From the NCBI RefSeq assembly GCF_900099815.1, contig NZ_FNCW01000009.1, forward strand, positions 1 through 64,000: a stretch of 64,000 nucleotides of DNA, given 5' to 3'. This document shows positions 43,821 to 54,603 of this stretch, one piece after another (position 1 is the stretch's first letter; the number at the start of each line of letters is the position of its first letter). The translations under genes were made by a program, and so were the position numbers. The notes beneath the pieces are model-generated. The model worked only from the letters and a program-made list of their open reading frames with translations, did not search any database and was not told where the DNA came from. The stretch is from Psychroflexus sediminis (GTDB taxonomy: Bacteria; Bacteroidota; Bacteroidia; Flavobacteriales; Flavobacteriaceae).

Positions 43821-44039
43821 AAACTTCCTTGAGTTGAATGGTGATTTACTATTTTAAGATTTGCAAAAATACGCAGATTAAAGGGTTTATTGAAATTATT
43901 TAAGAAATTATAAGCCAAAATCTATAACTTAGAACGTAATTAAAATTAGTTAATGCAAGTATATTTTAAAAAAACAGGAACAACTACGCATATATATAAA
44001 CTAAAAATTATTTTTGCATAACATCTAAAAAATAAAACC

Positions 44040-44423
44040 TTGGAAAATAAGAAAGCATTAAAACTGATAGATTCTATAGTCAATACTCTTGAGTCAAACG
44101 AGATAGTCACCGACGATGTGGTAGGAATGGTGAAGGAATTGCGTCCTTACGCTGTAGAAGAAAATTTACCTGTTGTAGCTAAAACACTAAGGTTAGTGAC
44201 AGAACATGTGGAAGAAAATGAAGTTTTCGCAATTCCGATTCCACAGGATGAGCCTCTCGTTGATGAAGAAACTGGTGAAGAAATAGAAGCAGAAAACACT
44301 GAAATTATTACAGGATCTGAAAGTCTTTTATATTTGATCAATTTGATTAAAAAATCAGAAAACCCAGTAAATAAGGCAGAAATAAGAGAATACAATCGCA
44401 AAATGGAAGCTTTTGCTGAATAG
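44040..44423 (+). CDS. Conserved-looking acidic protein upstream of yebC
   Basis: A 127-residue, strongly acidic, cytoplasmic protein that I do not recognise. It is mostly helical, with LKLIDSIVNTLESNEIV at the start and ESLLYLINLIKKSENPVN near the end, and a Glu-rich middle. The start is TTG; a -7 element TATTTTTG at 44009-44016 precedes it by 23 bases and no ATG is suitable. It lies eight bases before yebC and is probably co-transcribed. Confidence 0.75.
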   Translation: MENKKALKLIDSIVNTLESNEIVTDDVVGMVKELRPYAVEENLPVVAKTLRLVTEHVEENEVFAIPIPQDEPLVDEETGEEIEAENTEIITGSESLLYLINLIKKSENPVNKAEIREYNRKMEAFAE

Positions 44424-44431
44424 TTTAAAAT

Positions 44432-45142
44432 ATGGGAAGAGCATTTGAATTTAGAAAAGCAAGAAAAATGAAGCGTTGGTCCGCTATGGCCAAAACCTTT
44501 ACGAGATTAGGAAAGGATATAGTGATGGCCGTGAAAGAAGGCGGTCCAGATCCAGAAACTAACGCTAAATTGAGGGCTGTAATTCAAAATGCGAAAGCAG
44601 CTAATATGCCAAAGGATAATGTAGAGAGAGCCATAAAGAGAGCCTCAGACAAAAGCCTTGGTGATTATAAAACTGTTTTATACGAGGGTTATGCTCCTCA
44701 TGGTATTGCAATTCTTGTAGAAACAGCTACAGATAATACGAACCGAACGGTAGCTAACATAAGATCTTATTTTAATAAAAGCGATGGCAATCTGGGGACT
44801 TCCGGTTCAGTTGAATTTATGTTTGATCACACCTGTAATTTCAGAATTGCTTCCGAAGGAATTGACGTTGAGGAATTGGAGCTTGAAATGATTGATTTTG
44901 GAGCCGAAGAAGTATTCGAAGATGAAGATGGGATTATGATTTATGCACCATTTCAAAATTTTGGGGGAATTCAAAAATATTTGGAAGAGCATCATATAGT
45001 AATTGAATCCTCGGGCTTCGATAGAATTCCACAAGTCAGTAAAACCCTTTCTGATGAACAAAAGGAAGATGTTGAGAAACTTCTAGAGAAAATTGAAGAA
45101 GACGATGATGTTCAAAATGTCTACCATACGATGAATGAATAA
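44432..45142 (+). CDS. YebC/PmpR family DNA-binding/translation factor
   Basis: A 236-residue YebC-family protein: GRAFEFRKARKMKRWSAMAK at the start, GGPDPETNAKLR, AKAANMPKDNVERAIKRA and EGYAPHGIAILVE. The family was described as transcription regulators (PmpR) and more recently as factors that relieve ribosome stalling at proline stretches. The C-terminus is acidic and ends EEDDDVQNVYHTM. A terminator follows. Confidence 0.93.
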   Translation: MGRAFEFRKARKMKRWSAMAKTFTRLGKDIVMAVKEGGPDPETNAKLRAVIQNAKAANMPKDNVERAIKRASDKSLGDYKTVLYEGYAPHGIAILVETATDNTNRTVANIRSYFNKSDGNLGTSGSVEFMFDHTCNFRIASEGIDVEELELEMIDFGAEEVFEDEDGIMIYAPFQNFGGIQKYLEEHHIVIESSGFDRIPQVSKTLSDEQKEDVEKLLEKIEEDDDVQNVYHTMNE

Positions 45143-45146
45143 ATAT

Positions 45147-45173
45147 AAAAGGCTGGATAACTTCCAGCCTTTT
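45147..45173 (+). terminator. Intrinsic terminator of the yebC unit
   Basis: Stem AAAAGGCTGGA / TCCAGCCTTTT with loop TAACT, just after the yebC stop; it can also act on the convergent Lrp gene. Confidence 0.8.
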
Positions 45174-45193
45174 TATATTTTAAACAATGCTTA

Positions 45194-45676
45194 TTACATA
45201 TTTTCGAAAATCGATTTCATCAATCGCGTTTTATCGTTTAGGCTTTCCTCCATAGATATCATGGTTTCTGTTCTACTCACACCATCAATATCATCAATCA
45301 GGAATATAATGTTTTTAGCGTGCTCGGTGTTTTTAGCTCTTATTTTGCAAAACAGATTGAATTTTCCAGTAGTGACGTGAGCCACAGTAATGTTTGGTAT
45401 TTCTTCTATTCTATTCAAAACAAACTGAGTTTGAGAGGTTTTTTCTAGAAAAATTCCGACATAAGCTATAAACGTGTAGCCTAGTTTCTTGTAATTCAAA
45501 GTTAGTGAAGAACCGATGATGATCCCACTTTCTTCCATTTTCTTAACTCGAACATGAACTGTACCGGCTGATATGTCTAATTTTTTAGCAATATCAGTAA
45601 ATGGAGTTCTAGTGTTGTCAATAAGCATATTAAGAATTTGATGATCTGTCTCGTCAAGTTTAAGTTTTCCTTTCAT
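45194..45676 (-). CDS. Lrp/AsnC family transcriptional regulator
   Basis: A 160-residue regulator with an N-terminal helix-turn-helix (LDETDHQILNMLIDNTRTPF, DIAKKLDISAGTVHVRVKKM) and a C-terminal RAM ligand-binding domain (FIAYVGIFLE onward). It is expected to form octamers and sense an amino acid. It is convergent with yebC. The next gene upstream, an M14 peptidase, starts in the same direction and may be a target, which is inference. Confidence 0.92.
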   Translation of the reverse strand: MKGKLKLDETDHQILNMLIDNTRTPFTDIAKKLDISAGTVHVRVKKMEESGIIIGSSLTLNYKKLGYTFIAYVGIFLEKTSQTQFVLNRIEEIPNITVAHVTTGKFNLFCKIRAKNTEHAKNIIFLIDDIDGVSRTETMISMEESLNDKTRLMKSIFENM

Positions 45677-45762
45677 GTGTAAAATCTTATTATATTATAT
45701 AAAATTCAAAAATAATTAATATTTATGATTAAAAAAGAAAGATTCGTTTAAATCTTTATTAA

Positions 45763-46914
45763 TTATATAACGAAAACGTTATCGTTCAGGATAAATGATG
45801 CTAAAACTTCCCCTTCTTTTAAATTTAGCGGATTTTCAAACTGCAAAGACTGACCTTCAAGGTTTATTTCCCGATGTCCATAACCCCTAGTTAAGTTTCC
45901 CATCTTTTCAATAATAGGAATAAACTCAATTTTATTTTCACTTAAGACCTCTTTGAATTGAATTGCGATGTCAAAAGTCTCATTGCTGTTATAATTCACA
46001 TTCCTCAAAACAATGTCATAAAAGAGTTTTTCATTTTCAGGAATACTTAAATACTGTTCCACTGGATCTGTATTTTTTTGATTGGCAATGTCAATGATCA
46101 TCTTTAACAAGGCTATAAATACATATTTTCGTGTTTGTTCCCGTTCATAATCACCCGGAAAATGACCAGCTTCAAACAAAACTGTAGGTGTTCCTTTCTT
46201 TTGAAAATAATCACCTATACAATTGATATTAAACCCATCATCATATCTGCCAATTTGCCCAGGTATAAATTCCTGAAGCAGGTGATTTGCAGAAGCAATC
46301 AAACCCATAGATTGGATTCTGGTTTCATTTATATCGCGCTCTTCATTAAAAGATGGTGATAAAAACGAAAGCGTAGCGGGCTTTTCCGTTTCTCCGGCAC
46401 TAAAAATAGTTCTCTGGTCATGCATATTAAAGCAAAAATCAGGATTAAACTCAGCATAAAGGCTTTGCAAAATTTTACTTTCGGATTGGGTTTTTAAATA
46501 AGCATCTCTATTTAAATCAACAGCATTAGAATTCACACGGGTGTAGTTTACTGCGCCATCAGGATTTAAAACAGGAACAATAATAAAACGGCATTTTTCC
46601 AATATGGACTTTGATATCTCTGTGTGAATCAAAAAGTAATTTAATAAATCTAAAACCGCTTTAGTGGTAGTGCTTTCATTGCCGTGCATCTGAGACCAAA
46701 TCAAAATCTTATGAGGTCCTTTTCCTAACCGAAATGAAGAAATAATTCGACCTTCCTCAGAATGGCCTTCATTTTTTATTTTAAACTTATGTGATAAAGT
46801 TTTAAAGACCTCTAAGAGGTCTTTCTCTCTTAAATATCTTCCATGAACAGAGGTTACTTTGAAATCTGAATAACTACTAAATAGGTCTGAAAAATTAGGC
46901 TGCTGTACATTCAT
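45763..46914 (-). CDS. M14-family zinc carboxypeptidase
   Basis: A 383-residue peptidase domain protein. Zinc ligands are His and Glu in QMHGNEST and His in NMHDQRT; the catalytic Glu is in VLFEAGHFPGD. The substrate-binding Asn-Arg is in DLNRDAY. There is no signal peptide from ATG 46914, so it seems cytoplasmic, unlike secreted digestive carboxypeptidases; it may trim peptidoglycan or small peptides. An earlier start at 46956 would run through an operator-like repeat and is rejected. Two or three TTTAC-N4-GTAAA-like sites lie upstream. Confidence 0.88.
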   Translation of the reverse strand: MNVQQPNFSDLFSSYSDFKVTSVHGRYLREKDLLEVFKTLSHKFKIKNEGHSEEGRIISSFRLGKGPHKILIWSQMHGNESTTTKAVLDLLNYFLIHTEISKSILEKCRFIIVPVLNPDGAVNYTRVNSNAVDLNRDAYLKTQSESKILQSLYAEFNPDFCFNMHDQRTIFSAGETEKPATLSFLSPSFNEERDINETRIQSMGLIASANHLLQEFIPGQIGRYDDGFNINCIGDYFQKKGTPTVLFEAGHFPGDYEREQTRKYVFIALLKMIIDIANQKNTDPVEQYLSIPENEKLFYDIVLRNVNYNSNETFDIAIQFKEVLSENKIEFIPIIEKMGNLTRGYGHREINLEGQSLQFENPLNLKEGEVLASFILNDNVFVI

Positions 46915-46915
46915 G

Positions 46916-46987
46916 TTTACAAATGTATTAAAATAGAAATATACATTTGTAAACATAAGAAAAACTCACTTTGATTACATTTGTAAA
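46916..46987. promoter_or_regulatory. Three operator-like sites before the M14 gene
   Basis: Copies of the dyad TTTAC-N4-GTAAA: TTTAC-AAAT-GTATT (46916-46929), TATAC-ATTT-GTAAA (46940-46953) and ATTAC-ATTT-GTAAA (46974-46987). The first two lie in perfect 16-base inverted repeats of each other (ATGTTTACAAATGTAT, 46913-46928, and its complement at 46941-46956). Confidence 0.7.
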
Positions 46988-47161
46988 CATTGAATGCAAG
47001 CAATCACATCCTGATTCTCGATTGGGCTGGAATTCTTCCGTGTAGCTATTATTTACAATATAATAAACTGACATACAGCATGTTAAGTTACTTAACTTGT
47101 AGTTTTACTTTAATGGAAGTGTTCTTTTTTACGCATTGTTTTGGTCAATTCAGGCGTATTG

Positions 47162-47218
47162 TTTACATTAGTAATCTATAATAGATAATTATTATGTTTT
47201 ATAATTTACAATGGTAAA
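47162..47218. promoter_or_regulatory. Two operator-like sites before the XRE regulator
   Basis: TTTAC-ATTA-GTAAT (47162-47175) and TTTAC-AATG-GTAAA (47205-47218). The second is a perfect dyad that overlaps the start codon of the XRE gene, fitting negative autoregulation (inference). Confidence 0.65.
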
Positions 47219-47639
47219 CAGTGAAGATTTTTCTAAGCGCCTCAAGGAAATTTTTGATTATTACGACTTATCGGCGTCCTCGTTTGCAGATAAAATAGAT
47301 GTTGGAAGAGCTTCCATTTCTCATATTCTTTCTGGTAGAAATAAGCCGAGTTTAGATTTTGTGATGAAAGTAGTAGCTACTTTTGATGACGTAGAGCTCT
47401 ATTGGCTTTTAAATGGAAAGGGACACTTTCCTCCTCCTGTTCATAAAGAAGGGGGAAAAAAAGAGCAAACCACTGAAGAATCATATGATTCTCATGAGGA
47501 GAATACTGAGCGTGCTAATCTTGACTCTGATGTGGCAGATACTCAACCTGGAAAACAGACTAATAAGGAAATTAATAAGGTCATTATATTCTATGCAGAT
47601 GGAAGCTTTGAGTCTTATGAAAATTATCCTAAAAACTAA
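47211..47639 (+). CDS. XRE-family transcriptional regulator
   Basis: A 142-residue protein with an N-terminal Cro/CI-type helix-turn-helix (residues about 8-62: FADKIDVGRASISHILSGR, NKPSLDFVMKVVATF) and an acidic, probably disordered linker rich in Glu and Ser (EEQTTEESYDSHEEN-like) before a short C-terminal strand VIIFYADGSFESYE. The start codon lies inside a TTTAC-N4-GTAAA dyad. It is divergent from the M14 gene. Regulators of this shape are common in Flavobacteriia without known targets. Confidence 0.88.
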   Translation: MVNSEDFSKRLKEIFDYYDLSASSFADKIDVGRASISHILSGRNKPSLDFVMKVVATFDDVELYWLLNGKGHFPPPVHKEGGKKEQTTEESYDSHEENTERANLDSDVADTQPGKQTNKEINKVIIFYADGSFESYENYPKN

Positions 47640-47680
47640 AGCAGTCAAATGAATTGAATTAATTTCGCATAAAAAACCAA

Positions 47681-48049
47681 ATGCGCTATTTCATTTTATT
47701 ATTGAGTTTATGTTTTATTTCATGTTATAATCCTCAACGCAAATGCGAAGATTTCAAAACAGGTACTTTTGAGTTTGAAACTTACTTAAACGGCGATTTG
47801 GTAAAGACGACCTTTATAAGAAATGACTCACTGGAAATTGAAATCTATAAAAACAAAAAAGACACGGCATCAATACGTTGGATTAACGACTGCGAATACG
47901 TTTTAAAATCTGTAAATCCTAAGAATATGGCTGAGGAAAAGCCTATTCATATGAAAATACTTTCCACCTCCAACAATTCATACACTTTTGAATATAACAT
48001 CGTTGGAAAAAATAATAAGCAAAAAGGCCGTGTGACCAAGGTGGATTAA
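47681..48049 (+). CDS. Small lipoprotein convergent with parC
   Basis: A 122-residue lipoprotein with signal MRYFILLLSLCFISC (lipid Cys15) and a mature beta-rich domain containing CEDFKTGTFEFETY and DCEYVLK. A gene of this type sits next to parC in many Flavobacteriia, from memory, and has been mislabelled as a topoisomerase because of that. The function is unknown. It overlaps the convergent parC stop by four bases. Confidence 0.83.
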   Translation: MRYFILLLSLCFISCYNPQRKCEDFKTGTFEFETYLNGDLVKTTFIRNDSLEIEIYKNKKDTASIRWINDCEYVLKSVNPKNMAEEKPIHMKILSTSNNSYTFEYNIVGKNNKQKGRVTKVD

Positions 48050-50634
48050 TCGAATAATGAAGATTGCTTAGTACTTGGCTTATCATCATCAGTCTCTTCT
48101 TCTACTGCTTCTGTTTTTTCTTCATAAGGTATAGGGTCCAGCACATCTATTTGTTTTACATTTTCTGATGTCAGCTGATTTCCCTGAGCTTTAATACCTT
48201 TTACAGCGATAAATTCTTCGATGTTTATAATATCGTTTTCCTTTCTTTCCTTACCTCTGGCTTTTTTATATTCAAGTTCGATCCTAGGAATATAATCTGT
48301 AGAGACAACCTCGAGTTGAGAGTTTGGATGATCTGTGATGATCAACTCTTCTTTGTCAGGCTGATCTACCAAAAAGCGCTTAACATAATAACGTTCTTTT
48401 TCACCTTCCCAGTAAATTGCAGAGATTGGTTTATTTGGATTCCATTTCTCAATAACTATCACATCGTTCTCAAAACGCGTTGTGAGTTCTGGTATTATAG
48501 TTTTTATAATGCCATTCTGACGGATAATAAGCAGTCTATCCTTCCCTTTGAAAGCGCCAATCAACTCGCCGCGCTCGTCTACATTGAGACGTCTTACGCT
48601 TTCATCGAACCATATTTTGCGGGGTTTAAGCGTAGAAACCCCTTCTTCTTTCATCTCTACACTTTTGATAGGCATTTTGGAAACCAAATTCCCTTTTACG
48701 CTTCTGCCTTTAATAGCCAATTCAGAGAAATCAATATCAAATTTCAGACGTTTCAAGCCTTTTTTCTGTCTTAAGAAAACAGTAACTAATTCTGCTTCAC
48801 CATTGGGATTTGCGGAAAAATATAAAACTTTGGTTCCTGGTTTATCCTTGCCTACGCTATAAGCTCTATCTCTTGTTATAGAAGTAACAGCAAATCGTTT
48901 CATATAATTATAACCTGCTTTACCATCTCTGTAAATCAAGTTGTAAATAGTACGCTTATCTTTCTTCTTAAAAATACCAACGTAGATAATGTTTTTACCA
49001 ATAAAAGTCTTGCCTTCAACTTTAGTCACCATCATAGTGCCATCTTCAGTAAAACATATTATATCATCAATATCGCTGCAATCCGTTACGTATTCTTCTT
49101 TTTTCAAAGCTGTACCCACAAAACCCTCGCTCCTGTTGACATAAAGTTTTGTGTTCCTAATAATAACTTTGGTAGCTTCGATATCTTCAAAAAGCTGGAT
49201 TTTTGTCTTTCGCTCTTTCCCGGTGCCGTATTTAGCTTTCAAATTTTTGAAGTAGGCAATAGCATATTCAATCAAATGGTCCAGATCGTGTTTTACACTT
49301 TCTATTTCTCCTTCTAAAGCTTCAATTTTCTGCTCAGCTTTATCAAGATCGAATTTGGATATTCTCTTGATTTTGATCTCGGTTAACCTGGTAATGTCGT
49401 CTTTGGTGATGTCGCGTTTGAGATGCTTTATATGTGGCTGCAAGCCTAAATCAATAGCTTCCAAAACACCTTCCCAGGTTTCCTCTTCTTCGATATCTCT
49501 ATAAATCCTTTTTTCGATAAAAATCTTTTCTAAAGATGCAAAATGCCATTGTTCTTCAAGTTCTCCCAGTTTTATCTCTAATTCGGATTTTAATAACCGG
49601 ACTGTATTCTCTGTACTTCTTCTCAAAAGCTCTGAAACTCCCAAAAAGTGAGGTTTATCGTCGATGATAACACAGCTCAGAGGTGAGATAGAAACTTCAC
49701 AGTTAGTAAACGCAAACAAGGCGTCTATCGTCTTATCTGGTGAAATATTATTCGGTAAATGAATTAAAATTTCAACTTCAGAAGAGGTATTGTCTTCAAT
49801 TTTTTTGATTTTGATCTTTCCTTTATCATTCGCTTTTAAAATAGAATCTATAAGGGTAGAAGTATTGGTGGTATAAGGGATTTCATTAACAACAAGTAAA
49901 TTCTTATCTCTTATTTCGATATTAGCCCTCACCCGTAGTTTTCCTCCTCGCAGGCCGTCATTATAATTTGTAACATCAACAACCCCACCTGTAGCAAAAT
50001 CGGGGAAGATGCTAAAACGTTTACCTTCCAGGTGCTTAATTGAAGCATCGATGAGTTCATTGAAATTATGAGGCAGTATTTTAGTGCTTAAACCCACCGC
50101 AATTCCTTCAGCGCCTTGGGCTAGAATCATTGGAAATTTGACCGGAAGGTTTACAGGTTCTTGTTTTCTTCCATCATAAGAAACCTGCCATTCTGTGGTT
50201 TTAGGATTGAAAACCACATCCAAGGCAAATTTAGACAAACGAGCTTCTATATATCTGGAAGCAGCGGCGCTGTCGCCTGTGAGAATATTACCCCAGTTTC
50301 CCTGAGTGTCAATAAGAATATCTTTTTGGCCTATTTGAACAATAGCATCTCCAATGCTTGCGTCTCCGTGAGGATGGTATTGCATGGTGTGGCCGACAAT
50401 ATTTGCTACTTTTGTATAACGCCCATCATCCAGGTCTTTCATGGAATGTAAAATGCGACGATGTACTGGTTTAAAACCATCTTCTATGGCGGGTACAGCT
50501 CTTTCCAATATGACATATGATGCATAATCTAAAAACCATTCCTGAAACATTCCTGTAACTTTGATGGATTCATCTCTGGCGGTAGGGTCAAAATTATCTT
50601 GGGAATCAGAAGTCAAATCTAAATCGTCACTCAT
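48046..50634 (-). CDS. parC: DNA topoisomerase IV subunit A
   Basis: An 862-residue type IIA topoisomerase subunit that cuts and passes DNA to separate daughter chromosomes. The catalytic Tyr is in AAASRYIEARLSKFA. The helix-turn-helix PVHRRILHSM and the region HPHGDASIGDAIV, equal to the quinolone-binding segment, are present, with Ala where E. coli ParC has Ser80 and Asp for Glu84. A coiled coil at about 410-470 and a C-terminal beta-pinwheel follow. The ATG overlaps the stop of the small membrane-protein gene (ATGA), which in turn overlaps parE. Confidence 0.94.
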   Translation of the reverse strand: MSDDLDLTSDSQDNFDPTARDESIKVTGMFQEWFLDYASYVILERAVPAIEDGFKPVHRRILHSMKDLDDGRYTKVANIVGHTMQYHPHGDASIGDAIVQIGQKDILIDTQGNWGNILTGDSAAASRYIEARLSKFALDVVFNPKTTEWQVSYDGRKQEPVNLPVKFPMILAQGAEGIAVGLSTKILPHNFNELIDASIKHLEGKRFSIFPDFATGGVVDVTNYNDGLRGGKLRVRANIEIRDKNLLVVNEIPYTTNTSTLIDSILKANDKGKIKIKKIEDNTSSEVEILIHLPNNISPDKTIDALFAFTNCEVSISPLSCVIIDDKPHFLGVSELLRRSTENTVRLLKSELEIKLGELEEQWHFASLEKIFIEKRIYRDIEEEETWEGVLEAIDLGLQPHIKHLKRDITKDDITRLTEIKIKRISKFDLDKAEQKIEALEGEIESVKHDLDHLIEYAIAYFKNLKAKYGTGKERKTKIQLFEDIEATKVIIRNTKLYVNRSEGFVGTALKKEEYVTDCSDIDDIICFTEDGTMMVTKVEGKTFIGKNIIYVGIFKKKDKRTIYNLIYRDGKAGYNYMKRFAVTSITRDRAYSVGKDKPGTKVLYFSANPNGEAELVTVFLRQKKGLKRLKFDIDFSELAIKGRSVKGNLVSKMPIKSVEMKEEGVSTLKPRKIWFDESVRRLNVDERGELIGAFKGKDRLLIIRQNGIIKTIIPELTTRFENDVIVIEKWNPNKPISAIYWEGEKERYYVKRFLVDQPDKEELIITDHPNSQLEVVSTDYIPRIELEYKKARGKERKENDIINIEEFIAVKGIKAQGNQLTSENVKQIDVLDPIPYEEKTEAVEEETDDDKPSTKQSSLFD

Positions 50635-51107
50635 AGGTTGATTTGGTTTTTTGCTATTATTTTATCGAGAGATAATTTTAAATATCTTGTTTTTTTTGCA
50701 CTTAACATACTGATATTAGTGTAGATATATTTATCTAAACCATTTGTTGAATAAGCAATCATTAACCTTCTATAAAACAATAAATTATATATTTTATAAT
50801 ATTTTATTTTCTCCTTTTTAATTTCATAAACATTAGTCCTGTAATTGATAAATTCCGATAAAATGGCCCCTCTGTTTAAAAAAGAAACTAAACTGCCTTC
50901 ACTGTCATATTCAAAATACTTCCCTGCAAAATATATATAGATTAACCATAAGCCTACCACTATATGTGAGGCGTAATAATATTTGGATGAAGGGAAAAGT
51001 TGCTTTCCTAGTTGTTGATTCAGGAAAATGAGCAGCAAAAAAAAGATCACCGAAAAGTAATAGATCCCAGGGATTTTTCTGACTAATTTATGATTACTTA
51101 ACCTCAT
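50631..51107 (-). CDS. Small membrane protein between parE and parC
   Basis: A 158-residue protein with two membrane helices at about 15-34 ([18 protein letters not shown]) and 50-68 ([15 protein letters not shown]), followed by a Lys/Tyr-rich cytoplasmic domain. I recognise no family; the two-helix plus beta-strand design recalls PH-like YdbT/YcxB proteins. ATG 51107 overlaps the parE end by 14 bases and its stop overlaps the parC start by four, so it is expressed within the topoisomerase operon. A link to chromosome segregation is speculative. Confidence 0.75.
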   Translation of the reverse strand: MRLSNHKLVRKIPGIYYFSVIFFLLLIFLNQQLGKQLFPSSKYYYASHIVVGLWLIYIYFAGKYFEYDSEGSLVSFLNRGAILSEFINYRTNVYEIKKEKIKYYKIYNLLFYRRLMIAYSTNGLDKYIYTNISMLSAKKTRYLKLSLDKIIAKNQINL

Positions 51108-52974
51108 GTATTTCTTCTTCAACTTCCTCCACGAGGTCAATTTCTACTTTTAAATTATCGATAATAAAATTCTGTCTATCCGGGGTGTTTTTACCCATAT
51201 AAAACTCTAAAATTTCAGGAATACTCTTGTATTTATCAAGCATTACCGGATCTAACCGAATATCATCCCCAATAAAATTTTTAAATTCATCAGGAGAGAT
51301 TTCACCTAAGCCTTTAAAACGAGTTATTTCAGGCTTTCCTCTTAAAGCTTTGATGGCTTCCCTTTTTTCAGTTTCAGAATAACAATAAAAGGTTTGTTTT
51401 TTATCTCTTACTCTGAAAAGTGGTGTTTGCAAAATATATAAGTGTCCCTCTTTTATCAATTCTGGAAAAAATTGAAGAAAAAAGGTGATGATTAAAAGCC
51501 TGATATGCATCCCATCTACATCGGCATCTGTAGCAATAACGATATTATTATACCTTAAATCTTCCAGTGAATCTTCAATGTTTAGCGCAGCCTGTAAAAG
51601 ATTAAATTCTTCATTTTCATACACTATTTTTTTACTCAATCCGTAGGAATTTAGTGGTTTACCTTTCAAACTAAATACTGCTTGCGTGTTGACATCTCTT
51701 GATTTAGTTATGCTACCACTCGCAGAATCTCCCTCGGTTATAAACAATGTAGTTTCCAAATAACCTTCTTTTTTGGTATCTTCCAGGTGAATTCTACAAT
51801 CTCTCAGTTTTTTATTGTGTACACTAGCTTTTTTAGCTCTGTCCTTTGCAAGCTTTCTGATGCCAGAAAGATCTTTTCTCTCCTTTTCTGCTCTTAGAAT
51901 TTTCTTATGAAGTAACTCTGCCGTTTCATTATTCTTGTGAAGAAAATTATCTAGCTTTTGTTTTAAAAAATCCAAAATATAGGTTCTCACCGTTGGTAAG
52001 TCCCCTCCCATATCTGTAGAGCCGAGTTTGGTTTTAGTCTGACTTTCAAAAACAGGTTCCATAACCTTAATACTGATCGCTGAAACTATTGATTTTCTGA
52101 TGTCGCTGGGTTCAAAGTTCTTTTTATAAAACTCTCTTATTGTTTTTACAATAGCTTCTCTAAAAGCCGACTGGTGAGTCCCGCCTTGGGTTGTGTTTTG
52201 TCCGTTGACAAATGAATGGTATTCTTCTGAATATTGAGCTTTGCTAAAAGTTATTGCCACCTCAATATCGTTACCCCTCAGGTGTATGATCGGAAATAAT
52301 CGGTCTTCCTGTCTTATCCTATCACTTAGCAGGTCTTTTAAACCTTCTTCTGAATAATATTTTTCTCCGTTAAAAAGTATGGTCAATCCCGGATTGAGAT
52401 AAACATAATTTTTGAGCATTTTCTCAATATATTCATTTCTGAAATTATATTTTTTGAAAATCGCTTCATCAGGTATAAAAGTGACTTTAGTCCCTCTACG
52501 TCTCGAGGTTTCATCAAGGTCTTCTTTATTTATTAAATTACCTTGTTCAAATTCAGCAGAAACAGATTTGTTGTCTCTGGTAGATTCAACTCTGAAATAA
52601 CTGGATAATGCATTGACGGCTTTGGTACCAACGCCATTGAGCCCCACAGATTTTTTGAAGGCATTGGTGTCATATTTTCCCCCTGTATTCATTTTGGAAA
52701 CCACATCCACCACTTTACCCAGGGGAATTCCCCGACCATAATCCCTTACGATCACTTTTGAATTCTGAATGGAAACTTCAATGGTTTTGCCAGAGCCCAT
52801 GACAAATTCATCTATGGAGTTATCTAATACCTCTTTCAATAAGATATAAACTCCATCATCTGCCCCGGAACCATCACCGAGTTTACCTATATACATCCCT
52901 GGTCGCATTCGTATATGCTGCTTCCAGTCTAAGGATTTTATATTGTCTTCTGTGTACTTTGTTTCTTCTGCCAT
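51094..52974 (-). CDS. parE: DNA topoisomerase IV subunit B
   Basis: A 626-residue ATPase subunit of topoisomerase IV. GHKL-fold motifs [10 protein letters not shown] and DYGRGIPLG bind [16 protein letters not shown] is the transducer signature. The TOPRIM domain carries [10 protein letters not shown] and [12 protein letters not shown]. The shorter C-terminus without the gyrase insert supports ParE rather than GyrB. The start is ATG 52974. It is the first gene of parE-membrane protein-parC. Confidence 0.95.
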   Translation of the reverse strand: MAEETKYTEDNIKSLDWKQHIRMRPGMYIGKLGDGSGADDGVYILLKEVLDNSIDEFVMGSGKTIEVSIQNSKVIVRDYGRGIPLGKVVDVVSKMNTGGKYDTNAFKKSVGLNGVGTKAVNALSSYFRVESTRDNKSVSAEFEQGNLINKEDLDETSRRRGTKVTFIPDEAIFKKYNFRNEYIEKMLKNYVYLNPGLTILFNGEKYYSEEGLKDLLSDRIRQEDRLFPIIHLRGNDIEVAITFSKAQYSEEYHSFVNGQNTTQGGTHQSAFREAIVKTIREFYKKNFEPSDIRKSIVSAISIKVMEPVFESQTKTKLGSTDMGGDLPTVRTYILDFLKQKLDNFLHKNNETAELLHKKILRAEKERKDLSGIRKLAKDRAKKASVHNKKLRDCRIHLEDTKKEGYLETTLFITEGDSASGSITKSRDVNTQAVFSLKGKPLNSYGLSKKIVYENEEFNLLQAALNIEDSLEDLRYNNIVIATDADVDGMHIRLLIITFFLQFFPELIKEGHLYILQTPLFRVRDKKQTFYCYSETEKREAIKALRGKPEITRFKGLGEISPDEFKNFIGDDIRLDPVMLDKYKSIPEILEFYMGKNTPDRQNFIIDNLKVEIDLVEEVEEEIHEVK

Positions 52975-53091
52975 AATTTTTCTGAACATCGAAATATACT
53001 ACGATTTCTTTAAAATAAAAATCTGTAAACAAATTTAAAATCTAAGGCGAGTATAATTCATTTTTACCGTAATTTTTTTTTAAAAATAAAA

Positions 53092-53121
53092 AAACCTCTA
53101 AAGCTTCAAGCTAAGAGGTTT
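53092..53121 (-). terminator. Terminator of the ferredoxin gene
   Basis: Read on the minus strand: AACCTCT...AGAGGTT stem with an inner AAGCTT/AAGCTT-like pairing, followed by a T-rich run. It separates fdx from parE. Confidence 0.7.
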
Positions 53122-53147
53122 GATGAATTTAAGTGAGGGCCTTAAAA

Positions 53148-54597
<1,450 letters not shown>

Positions 54598-54603
54598 TAA
54601 AAC

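Noticed and set aside
46990-47181. Plus-strand frame of 63 codons between the M14 and XRE genes
   Set aside because: It starts with TTG within a probable operator region and shows no convincing coding signal.
48046-50634. Ala at the quinolone-contact Ser of ParC as a resistance mutation
   Set aside because: From memory the HPHGDASIGDA sequence is the normal state in Bacteroidota ParC, so it is not evidence of selection.
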